Position numbers and translations under genes: made by a program. The notes beneath the pieces are model-generated. The model saw only the letters and a program-made list of their open reading frames with translations, was not told the origin of the DNA and did not search any database. From IMG/VR virus record IMGVR_UViG_3300042868_003755, positions 1 to 23,905 of that record: 23,905 nucleotides of DNA. One strand, 5' to 3'. This stretch comes from a virus. Positions 5,912-12,773 of this stretch are shown here, piece after piece. The first letter of the stretch is position 1; each line of letters opens with the position of its first letter.

Positions 5912-6145
5912 TTAACCCCAATCTTTTTTGTCACCAAACTGTTCATTGTCGTTGAAGCCTGCGGTGTAGGCTGTGATCTCAGCGGCAGTCATGTTCTCCA
6001 TTTCCACACGAGGTGTGGTGCTTGTGGCACCTTCAAAGTAGTGCGGATTGAATCCACGGCTGTAGTAGCTGTCGGCACTGCCGCGATCATAAGCACCACC
6101 GTGACGTGTATCATATTGTGAAGTGCGGGTGTCTGTTGCAAACAT
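5912..6145 (-). CDS. conserved phage protein (DRGSADSYY...GDKKDWG family)
   Basis: A 77-residue protein with a pattern I recall from many tailed phages and some bacteria: TRHGGAYDRGSADSYYSRGF near the start, PHYFEGATS in the middle and a C-terminal tail FNDNEQFGDKKDWG. The function of the family is unknown. The motif content (YDRGSADSYY, aromatic and polar) looks like a small binding domain and has no enzyme signature. It is the first gene of the P2 unit: AAAGGAC lies 6 bases before the ATG at 6145, with a leader of about 27 bases. Confidence 0.8.
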   Translation of the reverse strand: MFATDTRTSQYDTRHGGAYDRGSADSYYSRGFNPHYFEGATSTTPRVEMENMTAAEITAYTAGFNDNEQFGDKKDWG

Positions 6146-6178
6146 TTTGCGTCCTTTAGTGTTGCTGCGTATGTATGT

Positions 6179-6207
6179 ATTATAACCGATTTGTCAATTC
6201 CGGTCAA
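6179..6207 (-). promoter_or_regulatory. sigma70-type promoter P2
   Basis: Minus-strand TTGACC (6202-6207), a 17-base spacer and a perfect TATAAT (6179-6184). It shares about 27 of 31 bases with P3, including AAATCGGTTATAATA, and has the half-sites ACCG-N12-CGGT across the spacer, with CGGT touching the -10 box. The -35 box overlaps the stop codon of the GIY-YIG gene. It would drive the genes at 5912-6145, 5541-5909 and 5269-5520. Confidence 0.85.
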
Positions 6208-6548
6208 CCGTTTTGCTTCACACGCACATCAGTGTTCAGTGCAGGTGTGTACTGAGCAATCAGCTCGCGTTCCAGTTTGTGTGCAGCATCTTTGCCACGC
6301 ACAATATCCACAATCACAGCATTGATGCTTTCAACACCTGCAATACGAATTGCTTCGTACAGGCGCCAAGATTTGTCCTCAGTGCGCGAGCGATAAATGT
6401 GCTTGTTAACACGGCTACGCAGGCTCATTGGGATTGTGCGCTGTGTTTTTGCAGTGATCCCAATGTAAAACTCAGTACCAATGTGCAGTGCGTACACAAT
6501 GTGAGTGCGATCAACACGCTTTTTACGAGGGGTTTTTGTTGCTTCCAT
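6204..6548 (-). CDS. GIY-YIG family protein, probable endonuclease
   Basis: A 114-residue single-domain protein. VYALHIG...FYIGIT (residues 18-32) matches the two-strand GIY-YIG core, with VYA in place of GIY. Downstream are the conserved Arg (R44 or R46 in LRSRVNKH), a Glu in LERELIAQY (E93/E95) and an Asn (N105), in the order expected of the family. Members cut DNA as homing or free-standing endonucleases or as repair nucleases. There is no extra DNA-binding domain apart from a basic N-terminus (TPRKKRV). Its ATG lies only 6 bases after the -10 box of P3, with no Shine-Dalgarno, so its mRNA is probably leaderless. Confidence 0.8.
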   Translation of the reverse strand: MEATKTPRKKRVDRTHIVYALHIGTEFYIGITAKTQRTIPMSLRSRVNKHIYRSRTEDKSWRLYEAIRIAGVESINAVIVDIVRGKDAAHKLERELIAQYTPALNTDVRVKQNG

Positions 6549-6554
6549 ACGTAT

Positions 6555-6583
6555 ATTATAACCGATTTAGCGATTTCGGTCAA
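6555..6583 (-). promoter_or_regulatory. sigma70-type promoter P3
   Basis: Minus-strand TTGACC (6578-6583), 17-base spacer, TATAAT (6555-6560). ACCG-N12-CGGT half-sites lie in the same positions as in P2. The first transcribed base should fall at about 6548-6549, that is, on or next to the ATG of the GIY-YIG gene at 6548, implying a leaderless transcript. Confidence 0.85.
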
Positions 6584-6585
6584 CC

Positions 6586-6609
6586 AAAAAGTTGTGGCTT
6601 TTTTACAAC
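6586..6609 (-). terminator. weak intrinsic terminator-like hairpin
   Basis: On the minus strand GTTGT and ACAAC (6605-6609 and 6591-6595) can pair around a 9-base loop and are followed by TTTTT. An alternative AAAAAG/CTTTTT pairing overlaps it. It lies between the stop at 6635 and promoter P3, where a terminator would be expected, but the stem is short and GC-poor. Confidence 0.3.
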
Positions 6610-6634
6610 AAAATGTGGGGTTTTTGCAACACTT

Positions 6635-6997
6635 TTACTGTGTGTAGTGCTCAAGAAAGCGGTCCAAATCCCCATACAAATTAGCTAAAAATGCTTCCTT
6701 GGACCCGTAGAATTTGATGCTGGGATTCTTTCTATCTGTGTTAAGATAGTATGGATCTTGTAATCGTTGATCCAACTGCACTAATAGTTTGGGACGTATT
6801 TGTTCGGGTTTGATATCAAAATTATAATGCTCGATATTCAATCGTTGCATGGCAATATAACCATGTGGACTAAGTCGCATACCTGCACCTTGCCGACTAT
6901 TACGCCACCATGTTTGCATGGCCCAATCTAATCCAGGCCGCTGAGATTCTGGATACTGCCCGATCAGTGCTTCAGTAATGGCCTGCTTATTTCGCAT
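6635..6997 (-). CDS. conserved T4-like phage protein of unknown function
   Basis: A 120-residue soluble protein. Its pattern (GMRLSPHGYIAMQRLNIEHY around residues 39-58, LLVQLDQRLQDPYYL near 71-85, then IKFYGSKEAFLANLYGDLDR towards the end) resembles small proteins I recall from T4-like phages, where LxxLD...PYY and a SKEA...LYGDLD ending recur. No enzymatic motif is visible. The ATG at 6997 lies 11 bases inside the upstream gene, so the two are translationally linked. The next downstream element is a terminator-like hairpin and promoter P3, making this the last gene of its unit. Confidence 0.75.
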   Translation of the reverse strand: MRNKQAITEALIGQYPESQRPGLDWAMQTWWRNSRQGAGMRLSPHGYIAMQRLNIEHYNFDIKPEQIRPKLLVQLDQRLQDPYYLNTDRKNPSIKFYGSKEAFLANLYGDLDRFLEHYTQ

Positions 6998-7283
6998 TGG
7001 GATATATCTTATCCCCTTGCCGGAGTAATACTACCGAAAACTTATCAGTTCTAAACTGAACGTTTAGTTTCCTGGCCAGATTGATTGCGTGTCCGCTGTT
7101 TGAGAACGAAACCTTTTTATACTTAGGACCTGGATACTGTGTTAATAGATTAGAAGTCTTGAGATTGATTGGTCGGCCATCAAAGAACACCGCCCAGATA
7201 CCTTCGCTGGCCAACACCTGTTCAGTTTTGTAAGTCTGCTTGTTGGTGTTCTCAATTAACACTGATGGTTTGGGTCTGCTCAT
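6987..7283 (-). CDS. conserved small phage protein
   Basis: A 98-residue basic protein (MSRPKPSVLIENTNKQTYKT) with alternating strands (EQVLASEGIWAVFFDGRPIN) and a Lys/Arg-rich second half ending YPNAK. The charge and small size would suit nucleic-acid binding but no motif proves it. The ATG at 7283 has AGGAG 8 bases upstream, but that site is inside the right arm of a perfect hairpin (7289-7325), so translation of this gene and of the overlapping gene at 6635 may be controlled. Function unknown. Confidence 0.75.
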   Translation of the reverse strand: MSRPKPSVLIENTNKQTYKTEQVLASEGIWAVFFDGRPINLKTSNLLTQYPGPKYKKVSFSNSGHAINLARKLNVQFRTDKFSVVLLRQGDKIYPNAK

Positions 7284-7288
7284 CCATT

Positions 7289-7325
7289 ATACTCCTACAT
7301 TTATTTATCCTAAATGTAGGAGTAT
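7289..7325 (-). promoter_or_regulatory. perfect hairpin hiding the ribosome binding site of 6987-7283
   Basis: A 15-bp perfect inverted repeat (7289-7303 with 7311-7325) around a 7-base loop. In the minus-strand RNA the arms are ATACTCCTACATTTA and TAAATGTAGGAGTAT; the right arm contains the AGGAG used by the ATG at 7283 and the left arm is an exact anti-Shine-Dalgarno. It starts one base after the stop of the upstream gene. No U-run follows, so it does not look like a terminator. A TATAAT also overlaps the right arm but lacks a good -35. Confidence 0.7.
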
Positions 7326-7535
7326 TTAGAAGTCTTTGCCGCCCAGTTCCACCGTGATAACGTCTTGTTGTTGAGCAGCTAGCAGGCGATTTTGCAGTTC
7401 TGTCATGGCCAGCAGCAGTTTGGTTATGTCCGCATGCAGGTCTTTTGCATCACGAATTGGCATGATGAAGTCACGTTGTCCACGTGCTTCATGTGCCTTT
7501 ACTGAGTCAACAAACCGATTGATGTGTATGCTCAT
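7326..7535 (-). CDS. conserved small phage protein (DAKDLHADITKLL family)
   Basis: A 69-residue helical protein. The core RDFIMPIRDAKDLHADITKL (residues 21-40), followed by leucine-rich helix LLAMTELQNRLLAAQQQ, is a pattern I recall from T4-like marine phages; function is unknown. It probably forms a small helical bundle or dimer. Its ATG at 7535 shares a base with the stop of the MazG-like gene. The stop is directly followed by the 7289-7325 hairpin. Confidence 0.75.
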   Translation of the reverse strand: MSIHINRFVDSVKAHEARGQRDFIMPIRDAKDLHADITKLLLAMTELQNRLLAAQQQDVITVELGGKDF

Positions 7536-7918
7536 CAGGCAAACTTGTTAAAGGCACCCTTCTTTTTCAAGAAAGGTTTCAAGTTCGGTGGTTCCCAACC
7601 TTGTGGCTTGAGTACCTTGCCATCTTCACGCTTGCGCACTTTGCCGTTGGCTTCAATCTTTGCAAAGTTAGTGGCCATAACTTCTTTCCATGCACCTTCT
7701 GCATCTGCACCCATGCTGTGCAGCGCACCAATGGTCACAACCAAGATGTCAATTAGTGCATCCACGGTTTCAAGTTGATCACCCACAGCCAGTGCGTCTT
7801 TTAGTTCTGTTGTTTCTTCGTTAATCAGTTTGACGTACATGTCAAACTGTGCAGTATTGCCAGTGACGCTTTGGTCACAGGCTTTCATAAATTTTTCTTG
7901 ATCTCTAAATACGTTCAT
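7535..7918 (-). CDS. MazG-like nucleotide pyrophosphohydrolase
   Basis: A 127-residue all-helical protein of the MazG/PRA-PH superfamily, which hydrolyses nucleoside triphosphates or related nucleotides to monophosphate and pyrophosphate. The metal-binding acidic motifs are visible: EETTEL (E35, E38), then E50xxD53 and D57 in LETVDALIDILVVT. The C-terminal KVRKREDGKVLKPQGWEPP segment is typical of the phage version. MazG homologues are frequent in T4-like marine phages, where roles in adjusting dNTP pools or (p)ppGpp have been proposed; the substrate cannot be read here. ATG 7918 is preceded by AAAGAAAA. Confidence 0.85.
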   Translation of the reverse strand: MNVFRDQEKFMKACDQSVTGNTAQFDMYVKLINEETTELKDALAVGDQLETVDALIDILVVTIGALHSMGADAEGAWKEVMATNFAKIEANGKVRKREDGKVLKPQGWEPPNLKPFLKKKGAFNKFA

Positions 7919-7936
7919 TTTAGTTTTTTCTTTAAG

Positions 7937-8395
7937 TTACGGAAGAGGTTTGACATTGGCTTCTTCTTTGGTATAAAATGGACCTTGGTACGGATAACGT
8001 TCCAAAGTAATGAGTTTAGGGCTTTGTACAATGGCCCAAGTACGACGTTGCTTGACCTGATACCATCCTGCTGCAAACCACGAACGTGATTTGCGATTCT
8101 TGGTATACAATGGCAATTTATGTTGCACATCCCAGATGGGATTGTATACTCGAGATCCGGAAGGATATCCTTGTACTTGATAACTGGCCGGCTCCTTGTT
8201 GGGTTTGTTACCCACTGCTGGAAATTCAATATCAACTTGTTTACGGATCATGGCAATGGTCTTGAATGGCATGACCTGATTGTTGATCCGCACTGCAAAG
8301 CCATCTCCTGTGGCTTCAATGTTGCCGACCTTTTTATCATCCTGTGTGAGGATGTAAAACTGATCTTTAACTATGGGTTTAGCTATGATGCTCAT
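7937..8395 (-). CDS. conserved T4-like phage protein of unknown function
   Basis: A 152-residue protein with a recognisable phage pattern: IAKPIVKDQFYILTQDDKKV at the N-terminus, VQGYPSGSRVYNPIWDVQHK in the middle (about residues 73-92), LPLYTKNRKSRSWFAAGWY, and PKLITLERYPYQGPF near the end. I recall similar proteins in many T4-like genomes, without known function. The repeated aromatic and basic residues may indicate nucleic-acid or virion contacts. Its ATG lies 17 bases inside the RNase H gene, so the two are translationally coupled. Confidence 0.75.
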   Translation of the reverse strand: MSIIAKPIVKDQFYILTQDDKKVGNIEATGDGFAVRINNQVMPFKTIAMIRKQVDIEFPAVGNKPNKEPASYQVQGYPSGSRVYNPIWDVQHKLPLYTKNRKSRSWFAAGWYQVKQRRTWAIVQSPKLITLERYPYQGPFYTKEEANVKPLP

Positions 8396-9389
8396 CTAGT
8401 TTTCCTTTGTAGGTTTCATTGAGCCAGCGAGCATATTGCTCTGCTGATTCAGATATCTTGTTGAGTTCGTACTTGCCGCAGAACTTCATAAATCGCACGC
8501 CAACTTGACCAATGTCTTTGTGGCTAACTTGTTCGCGGATGGCACCATCCACTTTGGCTTTGATATCTTCTGGCTGTGCAGAGAGATCGATCAGCACACG
8601 ATTGCGTTCGTAGTCGTCTTTCACACGATGTTCGTCACCATTGTGGTCGGTCCAACGTTGGAGCATGAGATTGTTCCAAGAATATCCTTTAGAATTGCGA
8701 TCTTCGAATGCTTCTTGCAAGCCAATTTTGTTCTTGGTGCCTTTGGTTCGCACACCAGGATACGCCGAGAACACGTTGTCTGAAGTATCGCCGCGCATGC
8801 ACTTTTCAAACAGCAGCCATTCAGGATCAGGAATCACTTTGTCTGTCTTGGTCTTTTTGTCTTGCACACGCTTGCCCTTGGCATCAAAGATACCATTCAC
8901 GGTGTGGAGTTCGTCAGTGATGCCATTGTACTGACTGACATTGGGGGCTAGCAATTGCACGAAATCTGTATCTGATGAAATAATATAGTGCTCATCTTGT
9001 GGATGCAAGGCTATCCAACGAGCAATAACGTCGTCTGCTTCGGCTTCTGGGTGTCGAATAACACTACAGTTAGTACCGTCAGCCAAGTATTTAGTAAGGC
9101 TATCGTAGGTTTCCCAAAACAATTTATCCTCTTCTTGTTCTGTGTCCGATAGTGCAGCACGAGCCACAGCACGATTTTTCTTGTAAGGCGTATAAAAGTC
9201 CTTGCGCCATGATCGACCTTCTAGTGCGAAGATCACATGGTCTGTTTGAAACTGTTTGTGTACTTTGTTCACACTGCTCATCACAATGTGTAAAGCATAT
9301 CCTACTTTTTCCCACGCATCAGCAGCACGGAAAACAGAGTGGCGAGCACGGAAAAATGTGTTAGCAGTGTCAATCAGGAGATATCGCAT
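8379..9389 (-). CDS. T4 RNase H-like 5'-3' exonuclease / flap nuclease
   Basis: A 336-residue FEN1-like nuclease. Acidic metal-site motifs appear in order: D7 in LLIDTANTFFRAR, the EAEADD cluster (E115, E117, D119, D120), D140/D142 in ISSDTDFVQLL, and the helical-clamp motif RGDTSDNV (D201, D204). T4 RNase H removes RNA primers and short flaps on the lagging strand with the phage replication complex; the same role is expected here. Length is close to the T4 protein (305) with a modest insertion containing many Lys around residues 170-185. The ATG at 9389 lies 20 bases within the upstream gene. Confidence 0.9.
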   Translation of the reverse strand: MRYLLIDTANTFFRARHSVFRAADAWEKVGYALHIVMSSVNKVHKQFQTDHVIFALEGRSWRKDFYTPYKKNRAVARAALSDTEQEEDKLFWETYDSLTKYLADGTNCSVIRHPEAEADDVIARWIALHPQDEHYIISSDTDFVQLLAPNVSQYNGITDELHTVNGIFDAKGKRVQDKKTKTDKVIPDPEWLLFEKCMRGDTSDNVFSAYPGVRTKGTKNKIGLQEAFEDRNSKGYSWNNLMLQRWTDHNGDEHRVKDDYERNRVLIDLSAQPEDIKAKVDGAIREQVSHKDIGQVGVRFMKFCGKYELNKISESAEQYARWLNETYKGKLDEHHS

Positions 9390-10101
9390 TGGGATCCAAT
9401 ATATTGTTTTCTATACAGTATTGTAACATAAATTCAGCCCAAAAGCAATGGGCGTCTTTGCCGAAATGCCAGGACTCAGGATTCACCGTGACGAAATCGG
9501 CTTCACGTAGTATATGATCGTAAGTATATTCTGAATATGGTGCAATGTATGCGTTATTCCAATCAACTTGGTGCCAGGCCCCATTACGGATTCGATCAAA
9601 TGAATTGTTGCCGTTAAAGAACACATGCGGGATCTTTGCTGCATCCAGATCCAAGTGCAGTTGCCAGATCTCGTCGTGCCAGAATTGCTGGCACCAAGTC
9701 CAATCTACACCAACTACAAATCGCTTGTACTGATCCGCTAGTTCTTCAGGAACCCAATCTAGTCCCGAGCTGCCCACTTGCAAGTATTCACCATTGTGCA
9801 ACCACTCTTCTCGTTCCCAGGTGCTCCACTGTATGATTGCCACAGCTGATTCCCAAGGATACAAACTTCGCATCCAAGCTCGTGTGGTACGTAGTATTCT
9901 ATAGTTAGATGCAGCAGACTCGGCATCGCATACCAGTTCAACTCCTAGCTTGTTGGCTAGTTGTTGCCCCCAGCTTGCAGCTAGGTTAGCAGGATGTGGG
10001 CTACGTCCTAGTTCCGGATAGCCATCATCTTCGGCAAATGCAGCAGATGATACTGCTTCTGCACCTGCTGTGTGGCTGTCACCGTTGACGTACAGTATCA
10101 C
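9370..10101 (-). CDS. SGNH-like hydrolase-fold phage protein
   Basis: A 243-residue protein starting MILYVNGDSHTAGAE, where G7-D8-S9 matches block I of SGNH/GDSL hydrolases (nucleophile Ser9). The C-terminal WHFGKDAHCFWAEF supplies D216 and H218, which could complete the triad, although the spacing DxH is tighter than the usual DxxH. I recall comparable proteins in T4-like marine phages. Such hydrolases remove acyl groups from glycans or lipids, so a role in host-surface or virion glycan editing is possible. The start is GTG at 10101, overlapping the upstream stop as GTGA. Confidence 0.7.
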   Translation of the reverse strand: MILYVNGDSHTAGAEAVSSAAFAEDDGYPELGRSPHPANLAASWGQQLANKLGVELVCDAESAASNYRILRTTRAWMRSLYPWESAVAIIQWSTWEREEWLHNGEYLQVGSSGLDWVPEELADQYKRFVVGVDWTWCQQFWHDEIWQLHLDLDAAKIPHVFFNGNNSFDRIRNGAWHQVDWNNAYIAPYSEYTYDHILREADFVTVNPESWHFGKDAHCFWAEFMLQYCIENNILDPNAISPD

Positions 10102-10523
10102 GATACTTCAGTGCGCCCGCCACCAATGTCTGTGCTGCGTACCCACATACCACTCTTGGCCATGGCTTCTTCTTGTTCCCAAGTTTCCATTACCACGTGG
10201 CGACATACATTTTGGAACCAACGATCCACAATCTCTGCATCCGTGTCATCCTTCTTGATCATGTATCCTGCTTTGACCAATCGTGCCACAAAAATCTCAT
10301 TCCAGTCTAGTTCAAATGCACCTTGATGCAAGTTGTCTAGATCCACATCCATGCCCACAATGTTTATGTAAGGTGCATTGCTTTCAGTGGCCAGTTGCTT
10401 GGCTGACTTGAGTTTTTCCTTAGGAACCTCAACCTCGGGCATGGCCGGAATCTCTTTAGGCTCGGGTAACTTTTGTTCTACAACGGGTTCGGGTTTCTTT
10501 CGAAACATATCAAAAAATGCCAT
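10098..10523 (-). CDS. conserved T4-like phage protein, proline-rich N-terminus
   Basis: A 141-residue protein. The first 40 residues are a linker rich in Pro, Glu and Lys (FRKKPEPVVEQKLPEPKEIP); the remainder is a small domain with the conserved pattern GAFELDWNEIFVARLVKAGY, then IVDRWFQNVCRHVVMETWEQ, ending VRSTDIGGGRTEV. I recall this domain in several T4-like genomes as an uncharacterised protein. It has no catalytic motif that I can name. ATG 10523 has GAGGA 5 bases upstream. It lies between the DUF2452-like gene and the SGNH-like gene. Confidence 0.75.
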   Translation of the reverse strand: MAFFDMFRKKPEPVVEQKLPEPKEIPAMPEVEVPKEKLKSAKQLATESNAPYINIVGMDVDLDNLHQGAFELDWNEIFVARLVKAGYMIKKDDTDAEIVDRWFQNVCRHVVMETWEQEEAMAKSGMWVRSTDIGGGRTEVS

Positions 10524-10524
10524 A

Positions 10525-10992
10525 TTAATCCTCTTTTACTTCTATCCAAGTATAGTCGCCCAACCACTTGACTTGGGCAATATATTCATAATGCTCGGGG
10601 GCACTACTGTTCCAGTCATTGGGGCCTGATCTAACCAAGATGGTTTTCTTTTTGTCAGTATCAAACACCAACCAATAGGTCTGACCATGATACGTTTGAA
10701 ACTGATACTCGGCAGCATGCACAGCATCTGTTATTTCCAATCGTCGTTTGATATCTTGTGCTTGTGTTTCTAACACCCGAACCAGATCCATGATGCGATT
10801 GTATTCCTGTTGAGAATGCATTCTAGCAACATTGATCATGATGTCTTTTTGTTTTTCAACAGGCACAAGATCAAACTTAGGACCCAGCGTGGACGTGGCA
10901 TACGGTGTTACATTTCTGTTGAGGAAATGCACCAGCGTACCAGTCGAGTCACTGTCAAAACTGCTCACACCATTAGCTGAATTTTTGGTCAT
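10525..10992 (-). CDS. DUF2452-like protein
   Basis: A 155-residue protein recognised by FDLVPVEKQKDIMINVARMH (residues 40-59), the following helix QQEYNRIMDLV, RRLEITDAVHAAEYQF, and a C-terminal beta region ending VKWLGDYTWIEV. These match the DUF2452 family, which is found in T4-like phages and some bacteria and has no established function. The N-terminus is Ser/Thr-rich and probably disordered. Its start (ATG 10992) has only a weak ribosome site; 16 bases separate it from the methyltransferase upstream. Confidence 0.8.
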   Translation of the reverse strand: MTKNSANGVSSFDSDSTGTLVHFLNRNVTPYATSTLGPKFDLVPVEKQKDIMINVARMHSQQEYNRIMDLVRVLETQAQDIKRRLEITDAVHAAEYQFQTYHGQTYWLVFDTDKKKTILVRSGPNDWNSSAPEHYEYIAQVKWLGDYTWIEVKED

Positions 10993-11007
10993 TTAACAAA
11001 TACGTTT

Positions 11008-11661
11008 TCAAGTATAAAACGGATGTGGCCGTTCCCACTTTGGTTGTCCCTTTGTCATCACAATCATACTGTTATAATAATGTACTGACCCCACGTCTTG
11101 AAACAAATTTGACATGATAGGATCTTTGTGCGGCTCGTCCCAATGCATGATATTAACCATATCAACCATATTTTTAGAATATTCCATCATGGTCCAATCT
11201 TTCTTTAGACCATTGCCGCACCAATTAAAATAGGAAGTATGAGTGTCTTCGCAAAGATAAACTCCACCGTCGGCAATTTTTGACCAAACAGACAGCAGTG
11301 TATTTTTTTGTTGCACCATGGTGTGACCACCATCATCTAAAAATATATCAATTTTGTCCACAGTTGATAAAAATTGTTTCCAGAAATTAGGATCTGCTTG
11401 ATCGCCAATGACAATTTGTAGATCTTCGCGCTGATGTGCCAGTACATTTTTATCAATGTCGATACCAATAATTTTAGCAGGATCACCAAAATATTTCCTC
11501 CACATGTTTAAACTGCCACCTCTTTGTACTCCTACCTCAACAAATGTCATTTCTTTTTCTCTAAATTTAGAAAAGAATTGTTCATACACTGGGAAGTAAG
11601 AAGTATACTTGTCCGGAGGCGGATGCAAGTCATTTTGATATATGTCTATTAGTGATTTCAT
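11008..11661 (-). CDS. SAM-dependent O-methyltransferase, macrocin/CmcI-like
   Basis: A 217-residue class I methyltransferase. The SAM-binding loop is FVEVGVQRGGS (residues 40-50), followed by KIIGIDID (the ribose-contacting acidic residue) and DIFLDDGGH near residues 106-113, an arrangement typical of the demethylmacrocin O-methyltransferase and cephalosporin-hydroxylase-like group. Members of that group methylate hydroxyls on sugars of natural products, which fits the sugar genes in this region. Downstream of MetK, only 11 bases away, so the SAM source and user are likely co-expressed. ATG 11661 has AGGAAA upstream. The gene looks more A+T-rich than MetK. Confidence 0.8.
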   Translation of the reverse strand: MKSLIDIYQNDLHPPPDKYTSYFPVYEQFFSKFREKEMTFVEVGVQRGGSLNMWRKYFGDPAKIIGIDIDKNVLAHQREDLQIVIGDQADPNFWKQFLSTVDKIDIFLDDGGHTMVQQKNTLLSVWSKIADGGVYLCEDTHTSYFNWCGNGLKKDWTMMEYSKNMVDMVNIMHWDEPHKDPIMSNLFQDVGSVHYYNSMIVMTKGQPKWERPHPFYT

Positions 11662-11672
11662 GTAATTTCCTG

Positions 11673-12773
11673 TTAAAACAAGTCAACTTTTTCCCACGGC
11701 AAATGGGCTTTACCAAAATGTCCGTAGTTTGTGGTATCACTGTAGATTGGGCGGAACAACTCAAAGCGGTCAATGATGCCCTTGGGTGTTAAGTCCACTA
11801 TGGTCGGAACATGCAAAGTTAGATGCCTTGCCAGGGCTCGATCCTCACATTCCACATAGAAACTCATGGGCTGTGCTAGTCCAATGGCATAACTGATTTG
11901 CACAGTAGCCCAGTTGGCTTTGCCACTGGCCACAATGTTCTTGGCAATGTAACGCATCATGTATGCAGCACTGCGGTCAACTTTGGTAGGGTCTTTCCCC
12001 GAAAAAGCACCACCACCATGTGGGCTGTATCCACCGTATGTATCCACAATAATCTTGCGACCTGTTAGTCCAGTATCACCATCAGGACCACCAATTACAA
12101 AACGTCCTGTTGGGTTGATGTAAAATTCTGTTTTGTCATCTACCAATGTTACTGGCAATGTACCTCTGATCAATAATTCAATTGTGGCGCGAACTGTTTC
12201 AATGCCAACTTCTTCACTGTGCTGTGTGCTACAAACAACTTTGGCAACACGCTTGGGTTTGCCTGCTGAGTCGTATTCAAATGTTACTTGACTTTTTGCA
12301 TCTGGACCGAGCCAAGTAAAAATTCCTTGTTTTCTTGCATCAGTTAAGTGTTGCAAGATTTTGTGACTCCAGTAGATAGCACTGGGCATGAGAGTATCAG
12401 TTTCGTTACAAGCATAGCCAAACATCAAGCCTTGATCACCTGCACCAAACGTATCAGTGCCTAGTGCAATATCTGCGCTTTGCCCATGCAACAGATTGGT
12501 AATCTCCACAGTACGCCAGTCAAAGCCTGATTGTTCGTATCCAATATTTTTAATTGTTTTACGAATTGCCGAATCAACTTCTTCTTCATGCAGGATACCT
12601 TTGTACTCACCTGCTACCACAACACGGTTAGTGGTGACCAGAGTTTCGCATGCACATCGCAATGCAGAATCCTCCTTGGCCATTACCAAGTCCAGCACAG
12701 CATCACTGATAGCATCTGCTACTTTGTCTGGATGCCCTTCAGACACACTTTCACTTGTAAATAGATAACTCAT
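11673..12773 (-). CDS. metK: S-adenosylmethionine synthetase
   Basis: A 366-residue MetK, clearly alignable to the bacterial enzyme from end to end: SESVSEGHPDKVADAISDAV at the N-terminus (ATP and methionine site), GAGDQGLMFGYA (central motif), TGRFVIGGPDGDTGLTGRK, and the P-loop-like GGGAFSGKDPTKVDRSAAY. It converts methionine and ATP to SAM. E. coli MetK is 384 residues; here the C-terminus stops soon after LPWEKVDLF, and internal loops are trimmed. The start ATG 12773 is preferred over TTG 12794 because AAGGAAAAA precedes it and family homology begins there. It probably supports QueE, the radical SAM protein and three methyltransferases in this window. Confidence 0.95.
   Translation of the reverse strand: MSYLFTSESVSEGHPDKVADAISDAVLDLVMAKEDSALRCACETLVTTNRVVVAGEYKGILHEEEVDSAIRKTIKNIGYEQSGFDWRTVEITNLLHGQSADIALGTDTFGAGDQGLMFGYACNETDTLMPSAIYWSHKILQHLTDARKQGIFTWLGPDAKSQVTFEYDSAGKPKRVAKVVCSTQHSEEVGIETVRATIELLIRGTLPVTLVDDKTEFYINPTGRFVIGGPDGDTGLTGRKIIVDTYGGYSPHGGGAFSGKDPTKVDRSAAYMMRYIAKNIVASGKANWATVQISYAIGLAQPMSFYVECEDRALARHLTLHVPTIVDLTPKGIIDRFELFRPIYSDTTNYGHFGKAHLPWEKVDLF

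Noticed and set aside
5789-6121. 110-residue plus-strand open frame with a hydrophobic leucine-rich stretch
   Set aside because: It is antisense to two well-supported minus-strand genes; the apparent membrane segment comes from reading an alanine/glutamate-rich helix in reverse.
6213-6647. 144-residue open frame on the plus strand
   Set aside because: It lies opposite the GIY-YIG gene and promoter P3, has a cysteine- and phenylalanine-rich composition typical of antisense frames, and shows no ribosome site.
7286-7314. TATAAT at 7286-7291 as a fourth phage promoter
   Set aside because: The expected -35 position reads TTTAGG and there is no extended -10; the TATAAT is better explained as part of the hairpin and its flank.
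7915-8235. 106-residue minus-strand open frame in another phase
   Set aside because: It overlaps almost all of the conserved 152-residue protein at 7937-8395; the residues are in a shifted frame without family resemblance.
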